The translations under genes were made by a program, and so were the position numbers. This document shows, in pieces, positions 39,679 through 51,075 of a stretch of DNA of 64,000 nucleotides. Within the stretch, counting starts at the first letter, position 1. The number at the start of each line of letters is the position of its first letter. The notes beneath the pieces are model-generated. The model saw only the letters and a list, made by a program, of their open reading frames with translations, made no database searches and was not told where the DNA came from. Source of the DNA: Torymus aiolomorphi (Eukaryota > Arthropoda > Insecta > Hymenoptera > Torymidae); contig CM070873.1 of NCBI GenBank assembly GCA_036365515.1, positions 78,034,029 through 78,098,028 of the forward strand, written 5' to 3'.

Positions 39679-40140
39679 TGTGGGTAGCTCAGTCGTTTAA
39701 GGTTGTATTGGCCATAAGGTCCCTGCCAAAAGTTAGTTTTTCACGTTAAAATTGCGATAAATAATTATGTAAAGCAATTGATCAATTTTTATTTCTCGCG
39801 ATCAATGTATTAATGCAATTGGAATATTATAAGCTTTAAAAATGAGAAGTCAAAGCAAAATTGTAAAGACGGTACTATTTCTTTAAAAAACGTCATTACA
39901 TTGAAATTAGTGCATTTTGACGATTTAAAAAAAATAGTGCCGAGTTTACAATTTTGCTTTGATTTTTTATTTTTATTCAAATTGCATTAATACATGGCTC
40001 AAGAGAACTAAAAATTGATCAATTGCTTTACATAATTATTTATCGCTGTTTTAACGTGAAAAATTAACTTCTGACAGGGACATTATGGCCAATACAACCT
40101 TAAAGCCTCGGACTTTCGATTGAAAATGTCTGTTGCACCT
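39679..40140 (+). mobile_element. tRNA-like sequence (SINE head or tRNA fragment) interrupted by the palindrome
   Basis: Immediately left of the palindrome, GGGTAGCTCAGTCG (39682-39695) fits a tRNA D-arm / pol III A box. Immediately right, AGCCTCGGACTTTCGATTG (about 40104-40122) fits an anticodon arm. Removing the palindrome and one TTAA joins them at normal tRNA spacing. A clear B box does not follow, so this is a degenerate SINE or tRNA pseudogene, not an active tRNA gene. Confidence 0.45.
39701..40099. mobile_element. Palindromic foldback element flanked by TTAA
   Basis: The two halves are inverted copies running nearly to the centre. They start GGTTGTATTGGCC and end GGCCAATACAACC, with TTAA at 39697-39700 and 40100-40103 as the likely target duplication. 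It has no ORF. TTAA duplication is typical of piggyBac-type insertion, but the ends lack the usual CCC start, so the superfamily is left open. It splits a tRNA-like sequence. Confidence 0.7.
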
Positions 40141-43100
40141 TGGTGCCGAGTTTTTCGCAATTTGGAAATTTGACGTACTTATGCTGATAGTTAAACGCTA
40201 TTAAAAGCTGATAGTTAAACGCCTTATCCTTCAGAAAATTAAATAGAATACGTGTGCCACATTAGCAGAAGCATGCTTATCACACAGGATTTAAAACAGA
40301 AAATACTACAAAACATACTAATTTCATACTATCACGATTCTAGAAAACACATAGTACGAAAGGCACATTTATAGAAAATACATAAGACGAATCTCAAAAA
40401 TACAGAGAATGCAGGTAGATTATTTTCGTTTCTAAGATGCATACAAAATTAATTTATGTCAGTCGAAAAGATCATTTTTTCCAATAAAATTTTTATTCGA
40501 ATTTAAAAATGAATTAAAAGAATAATTCATGAGCCGTATATAGCTCACGTCACAACTGATCTGTTATAAATAAAATATCCTTTTCACTTGCTATAGTCAG
40601 AAAAAGAAACTGATTCATACAAGAAGATAGGTCAGGAGGATTTCTTCTTTTGTTGTAGGAGGATGATCTACGTATTTTAAAATACTATTTTCTAATTGCT
40701 GAAGAATTCTTTTTTACGGAAAATAGAAATCTTTTTAAAGCAAACAGAATTATTTCTCCTATTTCAATTTTATTGTATTAGGTAGTTTCCCAGTGATAGC
40801 TGTATATTATACATGCGTGATGTGAATAGAATTTATTCGAACTAAAATAACTATAGTTTCGTTTGATTGTAAATAGAAAAAAAGTTATATTCATTTTATA
40901 ACTTTTATCTGTTATAAGGTTGTCACTAATTGTCATAAAGAGGTGTGACAGTAAACAAATAAATTTAAAAATATATATTTGTATAGGTTAAAGAACAAAA
41001 CCCGTCTTTATTTATGTAGCATAATGTTTTCTGGATATGTGTAAATCTCAACTTGTGACACCTTGTGTAAAAATGAATATATAAAAGGACCATAGAAAAG
41101 AAATTATTTTCATGAATTAAATACTAGTGTTTTACATGTAAAGGTATTTCTGTCCTTAACATTAAAAATAATTTTTAACATAATGTTTACTTAAAAGTCA
41201 TTATTATTATTTAAGTTTTTGTTGCTGTTGGTTTGAAGATTGAATCAATAATTTTGCCTAACAAAATTATTGCTATTAAGAAGATACGTAGTGGTAAATA
41301 TAGGAACGATAATTCGGTTGTTGTATAAAAAATATATGGATTTGTCTAACTTTCAAGTTAATCATACTGATAAAACTTTTCCCTTATAATTTCAATTCTT
41401 TGAATGTGCATGACACCGCACGTGATCGACGTTTTGCATTTTTTTTTTGCAGTTTGCTCATCTGTTACATTGTATTTTTACAATAAATGTATTTTCGTTA
41501 CTTTAGAAAACAGTGTAAATGCCATGTAATAATTGTTTAACATAGTTGATTAAAGTTATCCTTTTGGTAAATTGTACCTGTCTTTTAGTTTAAAAAAAAA
41601 ATAAAGTACACGTTAATTTAAACTAATAACTTTTTCACATAACTTCTTAATAGCTTATGATTCCGTGGGTGGAATGTTTTTAAACATCTTAAAAAACATA
41701 ACATTTTGAACAACTATTTCGATCGTTATCGAGTGAATATTTTCTCCTTTTTCGATTAAATAATGATTTAAATTTTATTCATATGTTGATTAAATTATAA
41801 GTATGTAAAGTGTAAGTCAATGTGTGTATTTTCAACTCTCTTTATTTCTGAAAAAATTGAATTATTTTACATAAAAAATAAATGACGATGACAAAGTGTT
41901 ACGAGTATGTAATGGCTTTATTTTTCTTGTCATTATCAAAGGTATGGACAGTGTATTTTCAACAGAGTGGCCTATAAGCCTGGCGCATATTAACGAATCT
42001 ATTTATTCTTTACTTATGAATTACGCACTTACCTAAAAATGTTTGACACTATTTATCAAAGAAAGTTACTTGTATGCGTGTCTATAAGGGTTTAAAACAA
42101 TGTGTGCCTGAATTTGTTATACGAATAACAAAAGTAGTTTACTTTCATGTTATGTCTTTCGCTGTTGAACATACTAAACATTAATATCTTATAACAACTG
42201 TATTAGTGATACATTTTAATTTTTTTTCGTAATTCGTTATATTTATTTCATTTTTAACAGGCAAAATGTAGTATTACATTTTAAGTGACACATTACAATT
42301 ATCATAAAAACGTGTCTATTGCAACGCAAATAAATAGATAGGACACGATTTAAACATGTCAAACAATTTGATGGAAGCAGAAATTATGATTAAAATTACA
42401 AATTTTCACACGAATCGAAGCTAAATGTTATTTAATATTTAACATTGATCTTTTGACATATTTGAAGCACACAGTTTAGTTTGAACAAGTTTATCATTAA
42501 ATTGATAAATTCTAAATGCGGTGAAAATTTTACGTAGAGTACGAGGAACCTGAGAGCTAGAGCTTGTCGAAAGTAAAATTAAGTAATTATAATTAAATAC
42601 CATTCTTTCGCACGTCATTCTTCTTTTAAATTGCGCTTTTTTGAAATTCATTTTGCATATTAATTACGTATTATAAGTGATTAAAAAAACTGATCTTACA
42701 ACGAACGGAATAACGCAGTAACGTTTGAACACTCTAAGTGAATATATTTTTTCATGCCGGTTGGGCAACAATCAAGTTCGCAAGTTCTAGGAGCTGACAA
42801 TCTGGTTAGACCTAAGATTCCTTCATCTGCGCTTTGTGCGAATGTAACTCAGGGAGAATGGATGCAAAAATAGGTTTAAGGGAAAAGAGGCAAATATTGC
42901 ATTAAATTCTCGCGAATTTGATTGTTGTTCTTGATACTCTGTGACGTTCCCGAGTTTTAGTTTCAGTTCCTACAGGGAACCAAATCATCTTCAAGATCTC
43001 TTTCTCAATCATCGCGCGGAGGAGCGTCACCCTAAAAATTGCTATGATGAATGTCGCCTTAGCATAAGTAGCGGTTCCATCAGAGCAACTTTTAACGCCG

Positions 43101-43265
43101 AAGAAGGACCGTTTCTCCCATGCTCTTATCAACTTGAACGCTGAATATACACCTCTCTACTTTCCCCTCTCACTCGCCTCTCACCATCACTCATCATCAA
43201 TTATCATGATCACACTGCTTTGGCCCTTTTCTTCCTCTTTCCTAAGCGACACAGCTCGAAGGCAT
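40141..43265. other. Non-coding; AT-rich, then 3' flank of the menorin-like gene
   Basis: 40.1-42.9 kb is AT-rich with nothing recognised. 42.9-43.26 kb is GC-richer and probably includes the menorin 3' UTR; no canonical polyadenylation signal was found close to the stop. Confidence 0.45.
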
Positions 43266-43671
43266 TCACAGTAGCTTGACGGCGAAGAGAGCGACGATCA
43301 TCGATGCCAGCAAGACGGAAACAGAGCTCTTGACAGTGAAGGCCGAGCTCGAGATGCGGAGCTTCTGCCAGAGCGACTGGGGCACGTCGACGTAAACGTT
43401 GGCAACGCCGACGGTGTTGATCAGCTGAGAGAGTTTGTCGGCGTCGACTTTGTCGCCCTCGTGCGACCAGATCGTCAGCGTCGGCTTGTTGGCCTTGGTG
43501 TCGTCAAGGAGGGTCTTGAGTACGGGTACGTCGTTGGCGGCGTAGCAGGCGCGTACCGAGTAAGTTACCGACTGGTTGCTCTTGCTGTCCTGCAGCGCCT
43601 TTACCATCATGTTGATCTGGTCGCTCGTGTACTTGCCGGTCGTCGCGTTCTGGTTCGGCGTCGACTCGACT
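43266..43671 (-). CDS. Menorin-like gene, last coding exon
   Basis: The acceptor AACTTTCAG ends at 43672 and the TGA stop is at 43268-43266. It encodes residues 163-297: the C-terminal half of the domain (SVRACYAAND, LTIWSHEGD, VYVDVPQS), then a Ser-rich linker and a hydrophobic tail without a long charged end. This is the layout expected for a GPI-attachment signal or a single C-terminal membrane anchor. The preceding intron is 1722 bases. Confidence 0.88.
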
Positions 43672-46600
43672 CTGAAAGTTTTAATTGGAATTTTATTGAT
43701 TTCGCTGCGCCGAGTCTGTAGATATATGAGATAAAGATTAATCTTTTAAAGTGAGATTTCACTTTTAAAATTTTTAAATAAATTCATAAAATTACGAATT
43801 CTTTCTATTGCATATGCTTTGGAATCACATGAACATATTACATTCCAATTGCAATGCTATTATGATTAATACCTTGGGTATGAATAACCCAATAAGCGGT
43901 TGATTTAATTTCGATCTATTAACGTTAAAATATTGCCAATAAAATGTAGGATGGGATTTCCCGATGACTAGTAATTATTTATTTATTTATTCTTATTCTT
44001 TTTTTAATTGAAATCCTTTATTAATTTAGAAACAATTGGCACTCGTATTCTTTTTGTTAATAAAACTTGATTTAATTGCATATATGCATTGTAAGTACGT
44101 TCTCTTCAACAACATACTAGACTATCTTTTTACGGTTAACTTCACAATATCATTTTTCGGTTCATTGGAGCAAGTTAAAGTATTTTTTGGGCTTATGCAA
44201 AATAAAAGTTCTTGCGACTCTGTTTACCCGGATGTCGTTTAGGGCCAAAGTCATTTAAATTACGATAATATCGAAATGAAACCGAGGATGATATAATTTG
44301 TCACTTGAGCGAAATCTCTCAATCTTCTCGTCTGGGAACTTTGGAAGAAACTAGTTTGGGACAAATTATTCCAGATCTATTTCAAACACCTGGCCTTAAT
44401 CATTTTTGTACAATTGAATCATAAAATTTGAAATTTTCAAGCGTATAATATAGTTAATTACTTTGTAGAAATTCACTTTTTGCAAAAGAAGGATAAGTTA
44501 ATGAGGAAGATAAGTTCATCAAATTGAACACAGTCTCACTTTCTTTTTTAATTAATTTTGTTGTAATGAGAATTTTCGATTTTTTCACAATAAAATCTTG
44601 ATACGATATATTAACAAAATCGACAACTTACTTGAAAGTATTTAATTACATCTAAAAACATATTGTAAAAAATAGTTTGAAAAAAGAATCCATTTATGGC
44701 AGAAAATTAGTCCCATTATGTAGGAATTTGCAATTAAAGTTGACATTTGCTATTGTAAAAATGGTAGTTGGCTGTTTTAATAATTAATATAACATATTTT
44801 TAATAACAAATTTTATTTATAAAAATACGTCAGAGGTACTTCCTTTATAAAAATGTACTACCTGTGCTGAATGTAGCGATAATTAGTATTTAATGAACAC
44901 AACTGCAATTAAGTCAATAGGAGTTTAAATTAGTAGCATTATATTTCCGACGCATTGTGCGTCCATTATCGAGTATGCATTTTACCATATTCAAAAATAA
45001 ACAAAAGTAATTCGCGCATATGTCATTGTGATAATGAGCACGTGACATCCCGTTCCGGCCTTAATTAACATGTCTCTAGTGGTAATGATATAGAGCGCGC
45101 TCCGCGGGAGCGACCTTAGCACAGTCGAGAAGGTTATATACCCTCTTCAACTGGCGCGAGGTGGAGGAAGGAATCCCCCACCGTTTCTCCCCCTCCACAA
45201 GATCCGCTCGGGGTTGCACGAATTTCACGGAGGAAAAGTTTCGCTCTCCGGCGCGCGCCGCTTTTTTCCATTACGCGCTTCATTATCCGTCAATTAGCAT
45301 GACCTCGACTCCGCGGGCCAAATGACCTGTTTGTATATATATACATAAATTTATAAGGTGGGAGGAATTTTCGGGGCTTTGGCTCTTATTTACCTGGTGG
45401 TCCAGCCGATCGATAGGAGCGTTTGCGGGAGCTTAGCGGCGGCCTCGAGGAAGCGCTTGGCGTCGACCGGCTCGACGGTGGCGTTCCCGGGTCCCTTGAT
45501 GATGTCGGCGTTAAGCCATAGCGGCACCGACAGCTGCGAAAAGAGAGAAAAAGTGCTGTACTTTACAACTTTTTCGCGCCCCACGAGCTCGAAGACTTTG
45601 ACTATATTCCGACGGGTGTAACCTACTATGTACTGTTTCTAAAAAGTTTCTATTTCATAGCCTTTCCCGAGCGCCTGCGCCCCAACGAGGGTCCTAGAAC
45701 GTGTTAAAACCTTGTTTCACTTTCTTATTGGCTTCGTTTCTAAGCGAGACTAACTGCCGACTCGAGCTACTTTTCACCTTATTCAGGCTATCAGAGAGAC
45801 GTTTAAATTTTTGTAAATTCATTTTATTAAGTTTTATAAAAAAGGATTTACCATGGCAAATTATATATGAATTATCGCATTAACGTATTATTTACCCATA
45901 TTTCGAACTGTTACGTCGTAACGAAAATGAACTAACATTACGAAATCACCTCAAATAGTCAACCATCGAATTTACACAACCTCCGGTTTATTATAGGTGA
46001 GAGAATCAAATAAGCGTGGCGGTAATAAAATGAAGAATGTGACAGATGTGCCAGCTTGTATACCCAAAAAAGTTAGATTACGCGGTTTTATACTTTATCA
46101 TCGGTGTTCCATTTAAAATGACAAGCAACTGCTTTTAAGTTTGAACTCAGCCGACAAAAATAATATTTCTCAGGCTGTTGAAATAAAAGGAGGAATAAAA
46201 TGTGAAGCATTGACGAAAGATAATAATAATGACTATATAATAAGCTCGACTCGTATCGTTCATTAACCGTCGCTCATTCGTCGCACGAATTTCAAGCTAA
46301 GTGAATTCGCGGCTTCGGCGAAAATAATTTGATCCGTCAAGTCGGCACGCAATAAAAATATTATCACGGCGGCTTATCGGTGCGCGCGTGCGTGCGTTCT
46401 GCGTTCGTCGACGCGCATAATACTCACGTTGCCGTGCGTCTGCAGGAGGACAACGCCGTTCTCGAGGGCCTCGATGGTCTTGAAGTCGAGCTTCATGCCC
46501 TTCTTCTTGTTGTCCTGCACCTGCTTGACGAAGTCCGCGAGAGACAGGTCGCTGACGTTGAGGGGCGGGTGGGCCATCACCGGGATGAGGGGCATCGTCG

Positions 46601-49600
46601 CGTTTGCTGTCGCGTTCTTCAGCTTGCCCATGACCACGTCGGCCTCGATCATCATGACGTCGTCTTTAAAGAGGGAACATAGAGCATGCGGTTACATCGA
46701 TTAGCGCAGGCTCCCTAGCTCTGTCTTTCTCTTTCGCGTTGTTTAGCTCCGCCCAGCTCTCCTCCTGTCGCCGCTCTTGCACGCTCCCGCGACATTAACC
46801 CTGAATCGCGAGAGTGCGAGAGAGCGTTTGAGGTCATTTCTTCAAAGCTGCTCCTCCTCACTACAATGGTCTTTTGACCTATTTTTTGCTGAACCAAATA
46901 ACTCGAAGAGAGAAAGAGAGAGGATATTTCTTTTCATTGTTATATTTTTCACATTTTTGTGCGCGGCAAAAAGTAGCGTATTCAAATTGCGAAAATTGTT
47001 CTTACGTAAATCGTAGTAGTTCTAAGATAAAAAGTTAATGATATAAAATCCCTGCTACACGCCAAAGCGAATAAATATTTTTCAATTATCCTAAATACGT
47101 AGTAATATTTAGTTTTATTTTATTACGTAAAGAAGAAAAGTTTCCCTGGGGCACCTTCAAAGTCTAAGAAAAATTAGAATGTTTCAGAGTAATGATTCAT
47201 GAGAAAATTGCAAAAGTTATTAAAATAGCCATCTAGTTTTTTCAAGTTTTTTGTTTTATATCGCTACATGTAAGAGCATTTTTTTTTTCTTTGACATTTA
47301 GTTTTATTTTCTCAGTACTAACTATACCGTAAAATATTAGAGATTCAAAATTACGAATTAAAGTAAACCAACCCTGCTGGAAATTGTTATATTTCGCACA
47401 TTTGTGAAACGATTTTTCGAACATTTTCTAGCCATTTTATGTCAAGTTAACCGAAATCGCTATGAAATGGGTAGCAAATGGTCAAAAAATCGTTTCACAA
47501 ATGAGAGAAAAATGGACTATTTCTAGCAGGTAAGCATTAAAGTTTTAATGAATTTCATTAAATAGTGATCATTGGAATTTCTAGGCTATGATTGGTCCTC
47601 AGCAGCAACTACATCATTTAATAAAGTGAAAGAGGAGCTTCCAATCAATAAAAACATACGACCAACGCCCTAATAAAACTAACGAGTTGACCTATATTTA
47701 GAAAAATTGTTTTGCTCGCCTAGACATAACAAATAGCAAATTAAAGGACCGGCGGGAAAAAACTCCTGATGTGCGTTCGCTGACAATATAAGACTTTCAT
47801 TGTTATTTCTCTGGAAATTAATAGGTGTAGCAAGTTTAAAAATTCAATAATAACCATTATTACAAGTTCTTTTGTGAGAATTCAGTGATTTTATGTGATT
47901 CATGAAAATCGTTGTTCTATTTTGTTTCCTCGACATGCTTTATTTGGTATAAAATAAAATACTATATCTATTCAAACATTCTACGTATTCAAAACCTATA
48001 CGGAGAAAAATTTTACAGTAATATGTACTATTTTTGGAAGTAAACGAGGTACAAATTCATATTCACATGAAAATTATTGCAATTGTAATAAAATGTAACA
48101 GATGTATGCGCTATACATTGTAAAAGATAGTAATTGTTACTACAAAGTTTTTCCTCGTTTATTTAAACCTTAAAGTGAATACATTTCTATTCACAGATTT
48201 AAATGGACTACTACTCTTTGCCCGGAACAGAATCTCTGCAACTCACACAGTGACATTTTTTAAACCAATATTCCGGAAAAAGGAACGAATTGACGAATTG
48301 TAAAAAGGTAAGCCGGAACAAAAACGATTGATTTGTATTTGCCGCAGCCATGCGCGGCGGTGTAACTGCACAATACATAATTCTCGGGCGGGCAAAACCC
48401 CTTGAATTCTCAACGAGTCCGCGAGCTGCGGTATCCGAAAAAATTCACCTCGCGTAACGTGAGCGGCAGTCGTTGATGTTTCGCGCATGCGGCATCAAGG
48501 CCATAATCGCGAAGAAGAACCCAGGAGGAGCAATGGCTGCACGCGGGACACGTAAGCCGTTGATGTCTATAGGTATATATATATATGAACGTGCATTCGC
48601 CGAGGCCGCCGACGTATATATATTGTCGCGCCCTTTCCGACGCGAGAGACAACGAGCTCGAGGCTCGAGTGTTTCTTGACCTCTCGTTCGCGAGCGAAGG
48701 AATCCCTAGGCAGAGAGGTAAAAATTTCATCTTCTCGCTTATTTGATTCGCGCGCGAGATTCTCGCGCCGGCTTTTGCCAGAGCTATCAAGTGTTGCGAT
48801 ACATCGCTTTACGAACATTATTCCATTACGAGTTTATGTATCAGTTTCAAAAATCACATTTCCTAATTGAAAAACATATTATTTTCAGTAAAATGAATTG
48901 CAAATTGTTTTTAAATTGTTAAATGTCAATTTTAAATGCTTTACTGAGAAAAGATTTCCTGAACGATAACACAGGCCCACAAAAAAAAAAGTATATTGCT
49001 CTGGGGTTGAGGCAACGTTATTCCTATGTATTTTGACTGAAACAATAGCAGGCTGAAGGTGAATCTGAAGATGGCATGGTTATACCTCTGAGAGTGGGAA
49101 AATTTGGTAATATTCGCATAGTTGTCATCTGTAAGTCCAGTATGGTAATCAGAAGATTACTGTAACAGAATTTAGTGACGAAAAACCTGCATGAGTCCTT
49201 AAATGAAGGTAATCTTATGAACAAGAACTAAATTGGTTTAATTGGTTTGGTTTTTTCTACTTCCTCTGCATATCAAACTTGGATTGATGAAACAATTTGT
49301 TAAAGCTCTCGATAAAGAAGGTCGATGCTTTAAGTACTTGGAAAGCGTATTTACAACTGTAACTGCAGCTAAATTGAAGGAACATATTTTCGACGGACCT
49401 GAAATTCGCAAAATGTTTAGAGATGAAGAGTTTGTCAAAAGTATGAATGATACAGAGAAAGGAGCTTGGTTGAGCTTCAAAGATGTCGTGACAAAATTTT
49501 TGGGGAATAACAAAGATGAAAACTATAAGAGTATCGTAGAAAATATAGTAGAAAACTTTAAAAAATTAGGTTGCTTAATGAATTTGAAGCTCCACTTTCT

Positions 49601-51075
49601 TGATTCGCACCTTGATGAATTTCCACGGAATCTTGGAGATTTCAGTGAAGAGCAAGGTGAAAGATTTCATCAGGATCTGAAGGAATTTGAACGTAGATGG
49701 GAAAGAAACTGGAGCGTAAATGTGATGGTAAACTATTGCTGGATGCTGAAAAGAGAAACCCAACCAAGAGGCAAAAAACGACGTAGAAATCCTTTACATA
49801 GGTCGTTCGATGACAAACGCATATACGCAAGAGTAAACCAATTTAGTTCTTGTTCATAAGATCACCTTCATTTAAGGCCTCATGCAGGTTTTTCGTCACT
49901 AAATTCTGTTACAGTAATCTTCTGATCACCATACTGGACTTACAGACGACAACTATGCGAATATTACCAAATTTTTCCGCTCTCAGAGGTATAACCATGC
50001 CATCTTCAGATTCACCTTTAGCCTGCTGTTGTCTTCAGTTTTTCTTCAAGTCTAAATATCAGGTTAAGACATATTAAATTCTCTTTTTCTAAGCCTTCAC
50101 GATGTCGTCTCAACCTGAGACAAATCATATTCTTTGTTTTTAGGCCTTTACCTATAGAAAACGTGTTGTTTTACAATTTTTTGAGATTATCTTCGAAATT
50201 CGCTAGGCACCCCCCCCCCTTTTTTATTGCAGATTCGTATTCAGTGGGTCAAAATACATAGGAATAACGTTGTCTCAACCCCAGAGCAATATACTTTTTT
50301 TTTGTGGGCCTGTGTAACAGATGGGCTTCTGGGGCGGGCTCTCTTTTTTATTTTAGTCGGTAGGAGAATTGTTTACTCAGGTGTAACCAGAATTACCAAA
50401 CAACGTATTTTCGAAGTTTATGTCATACTTATACATAAGTTCCTTATTTTTACCATTAATCTTTCTAGGTATAATTTTATTGATTTGAGAATGCAATTAA
50501 TTATAAATTTAAGTATACTGTCACGGAGGTTTCCGTCGACGTTCAGGCAACGTTGAAGATGAGACACTGATGATGAAACCTCCTTGACAATATACTTATT
50601 AAAAAATATGTAAAATTTTATAAATTTAATACCATTGATTTAAACAAATAACTTTATTATAAATCTCAATTAATAATTATTATTTCATACGCTGTATATA
50701 GTGGAGCAGAACTTGCAAACTCAAGTCAGTTATTCCTGTTACGAACTAAGCCACTTAGTTGGTTCATAGTTCTCTTACAATTAGCTATAAGTTTTGCTTT
50801 GAACTATGTTTTTGGTATTAATCCTCATATTCGACAGTTAAGTCATTTCAAGATTAATAATTAATAAGTTTTGTACAGTATTACTGCCAATAATTCAGCG
50901 CATTAAACAATCATTATTATTATTCGTTGAAATTAAATTAAAAAGAAAATCTTACTCGATGCGAGAGCTTTCTTCAGCTGATCTTGGCTGTTCGTAGCAT
51001 GAGCCCACTTGATTTTCGTCAAGTTGGACTTGACGTCGGGGAAGAACTCCTGTACCGTAATCGACATTGACGTAT
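43266..51075 (-). CDS. Menorin / FAM151 (DUF2181) family protein, four coding exons
   Basis: Exons 51075-50956, 46663-46428, 45533-45394 and 43671-43266 join in frame, all with GT/AG introns (4292, 966-less-than-1000 and 1722 bases class; see exon entries). They give 297 residues from the ATG at 51067. Family signature, in order: WAHATNS (21-27), MIEADV (42-47), MAHPP (67-71), KLDFK (95-99), LWLNADI (121-127), SIGWTT (157-162). The family has a PLC/GDPD-like barrel; by analogy H23, E44, D46 and H69 would line the active-site-like pocket (inference). In nematodes the family member MNR-1 acts from skin with SAX-7 to pattern sensory dendrites; vertebrate FAM151A/B are related. Sequons at N15, N54, N58, N73, N133, N171 and N195 and a hydrophobic tail (279-297) suggest a secreted, GPI- or membrane-anchored protein. 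No signal peptide is visible, and the frame is open upstream of the ATG to the acceptor, so an earlier coding exon (ending in phase 1) is likely. No AATAAA or ATTAAA occurs within about 600 bases after the stop. Confidence 0.88.
45394..45533 (-). CDS. Menorin-like gene, third visible coding exon
   Basis: A pyrimidine-rich acceptor (CTCTCTTTTCGCAG) ends at 45534 and the donor AG|GTAAAT begins at 45393. It is 140 bases and encodes residues 117 to 163 (split Arg codon), with the LWLNADI and SIGWTT family motifs. It ends in phase 2. The intron before it is 894 bases. Confidence 0.88.
46428..46663 (-). CDS. Menorin-like gene, second visible coding exon
   Basis: The acceptor CTTTAAAG ends at 46664 and the donor AAC|GTGAGT starts at 46427. 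It is 236 bases and encodes residues 38 (split codon) to 116. It carries the IEADV, AHPP and KLDFK motifs that define the family, plus sequons at N54, N58 and N73. The split Asn codon (A + AC) restores the frame exactly. Confidence 0.88.
47373..47530. mobile_element. Short foldback (MITE-like) element in the menorin-like intron
   Basis: The 158-base block begins CCTGCTGGAAATTG and ends with the inverse of CCTGCTAGAAATAG. Most of the two halves can pair, including ATTTGTGAAACGATTTTT and its complement. It has no coding capacity. Its end motif resembles that of the MITE at 59949-60202. Confidence 0.6.
48240..48830. other. CpG-rich patch inside the menorin-like intron
   Basis: GC-rich with two TATATATA tracts (about 48577 and 48616). 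Frames up to 126 codons lie on the minus strand, none recognisable. It could be an intronic enhancer or an alternative promoter only 1.6-2.2 kb upstream of the exon at 46663. Confidence 0.3.
48969..49240. repeat. Left terminal inverted repeat of the intronic transposon
   Basis: It pairs with 49834-50315 on the opposite strand over its whole length, apart from the inserted 206 bases of the right arm. Both arms translate to almost the same frame read outward (49224-49024 minus; 49850-50077 plus), which is how the inversion shows up. Those two frames are not genes. Confidence 0.8.
49242..49859 (+). CDS. Transposon-associated protein, C-terminal portion
   Basis: This 205-residue frame resembles the C-terminal part of a protein repeated many times in arthropod genomes and always left uncharacterised. 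Recognisable blocks are LPLHIKLGLMKQFVKALDK (about 7-25), FDGPEIRKMF (about 50-59), FLGNNKDENYKSIV (about 86-99), LHFLDSHLDEFP (about 117-128), SEEQGERFHQDLKEFERRW (about 134-152) and YCWMLKRE (about 164-171). Identification rests on memory of the family; no superfamily is assigned. The frame starts in the left inverted arm and ends in the right one, and the N-terminal half of the family protein is missing. It is therefore probably a non-autonomous, internally deleted copy. The first and last few residues are translated inverted repeat and may not be native protein. Confidence 0.65.
   Translation: MVWFFLLPLHIKLGLMKQFVKALDKEGRCFKYLESVFTTVTAAKLKEHIFDGPEIRKMFRDEEFVKSMNDTEKGAWLSFKDVVTKFLGNNKDENYKSIVENIVENFKKLGCLMNLKLHFLDSHLDEFPRNLGDFSEEQGERFHQDLKEFERRWERNWSVNVMVNYCWMLKRETQPRGKKRRRNPLHRSFDDKRIYARVNQFSSCS
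49834..50315. repeat. Right terminal inverted repeat with internal insertion
   Basis: It is the inverted copy of the left arm, split at 50039-50244. The extra piece contains a degenerate second copy of the arm's outer end (about 50100-50155, GTCTCAACC...GAGACAAAT...TTTTTAGGCCT), so the outer end looks partly duplicated or another related element landed here. Confidence 0.7.
50956..51075 (-). CDS. Menorin-like gene, first visible coding exon
   Basis: The acceptor is TTTTCAG at 51082-51076 and the donor A|GTAAG is at 50955. It encodes the start through WAHATNS and ends one base into a codon. The first visible ATG is at 51067-51065. The eight bases before it (AT ACG TCA) are also open, so translation may enter from an upstream exon ending in phase 1. 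Three upstream minus-strand donors have a compatible phase (ends at 52817, about 56060, and 60629), but none follows a convincing signal peptide. Confidence 0.85.

Larger units (their letters stand above)
48969..50315 (+). mobile_element. Long-TIR DNA transposon remnant in the menorin-like intron
   Basis: Near-identical inverted arms bound this element: 48969-49240 on the left and 49834-50315 on the right, ending ACACAGGCCCAC / GTGGGCCTGTGT. The right arm carries about 206 extra bases (50039-50244) flanked by TTCAG on both sides. If the ends are taken as CACAGG/CCTGTG, a 3-base TAA lies on both sides, a possible target-site duplication. Between the arms is a transposon-family ORF on the plus strand, opposite to the host gene. 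The element sits in the 4.3-kb first visible intron, so it would be spliced out. Confidence 0.75.

Noticed and set aside
39679..39700. Active tRNA gene
   Set aside because: Interrupted by a 399-bp palindrome and lacking a clear B box after it.
49024..49224. Minus frame nearly identical to a plus frame at 49850-50077
   Set aside because: These are the two transposon inverted arms read outward, not paralogous genes.
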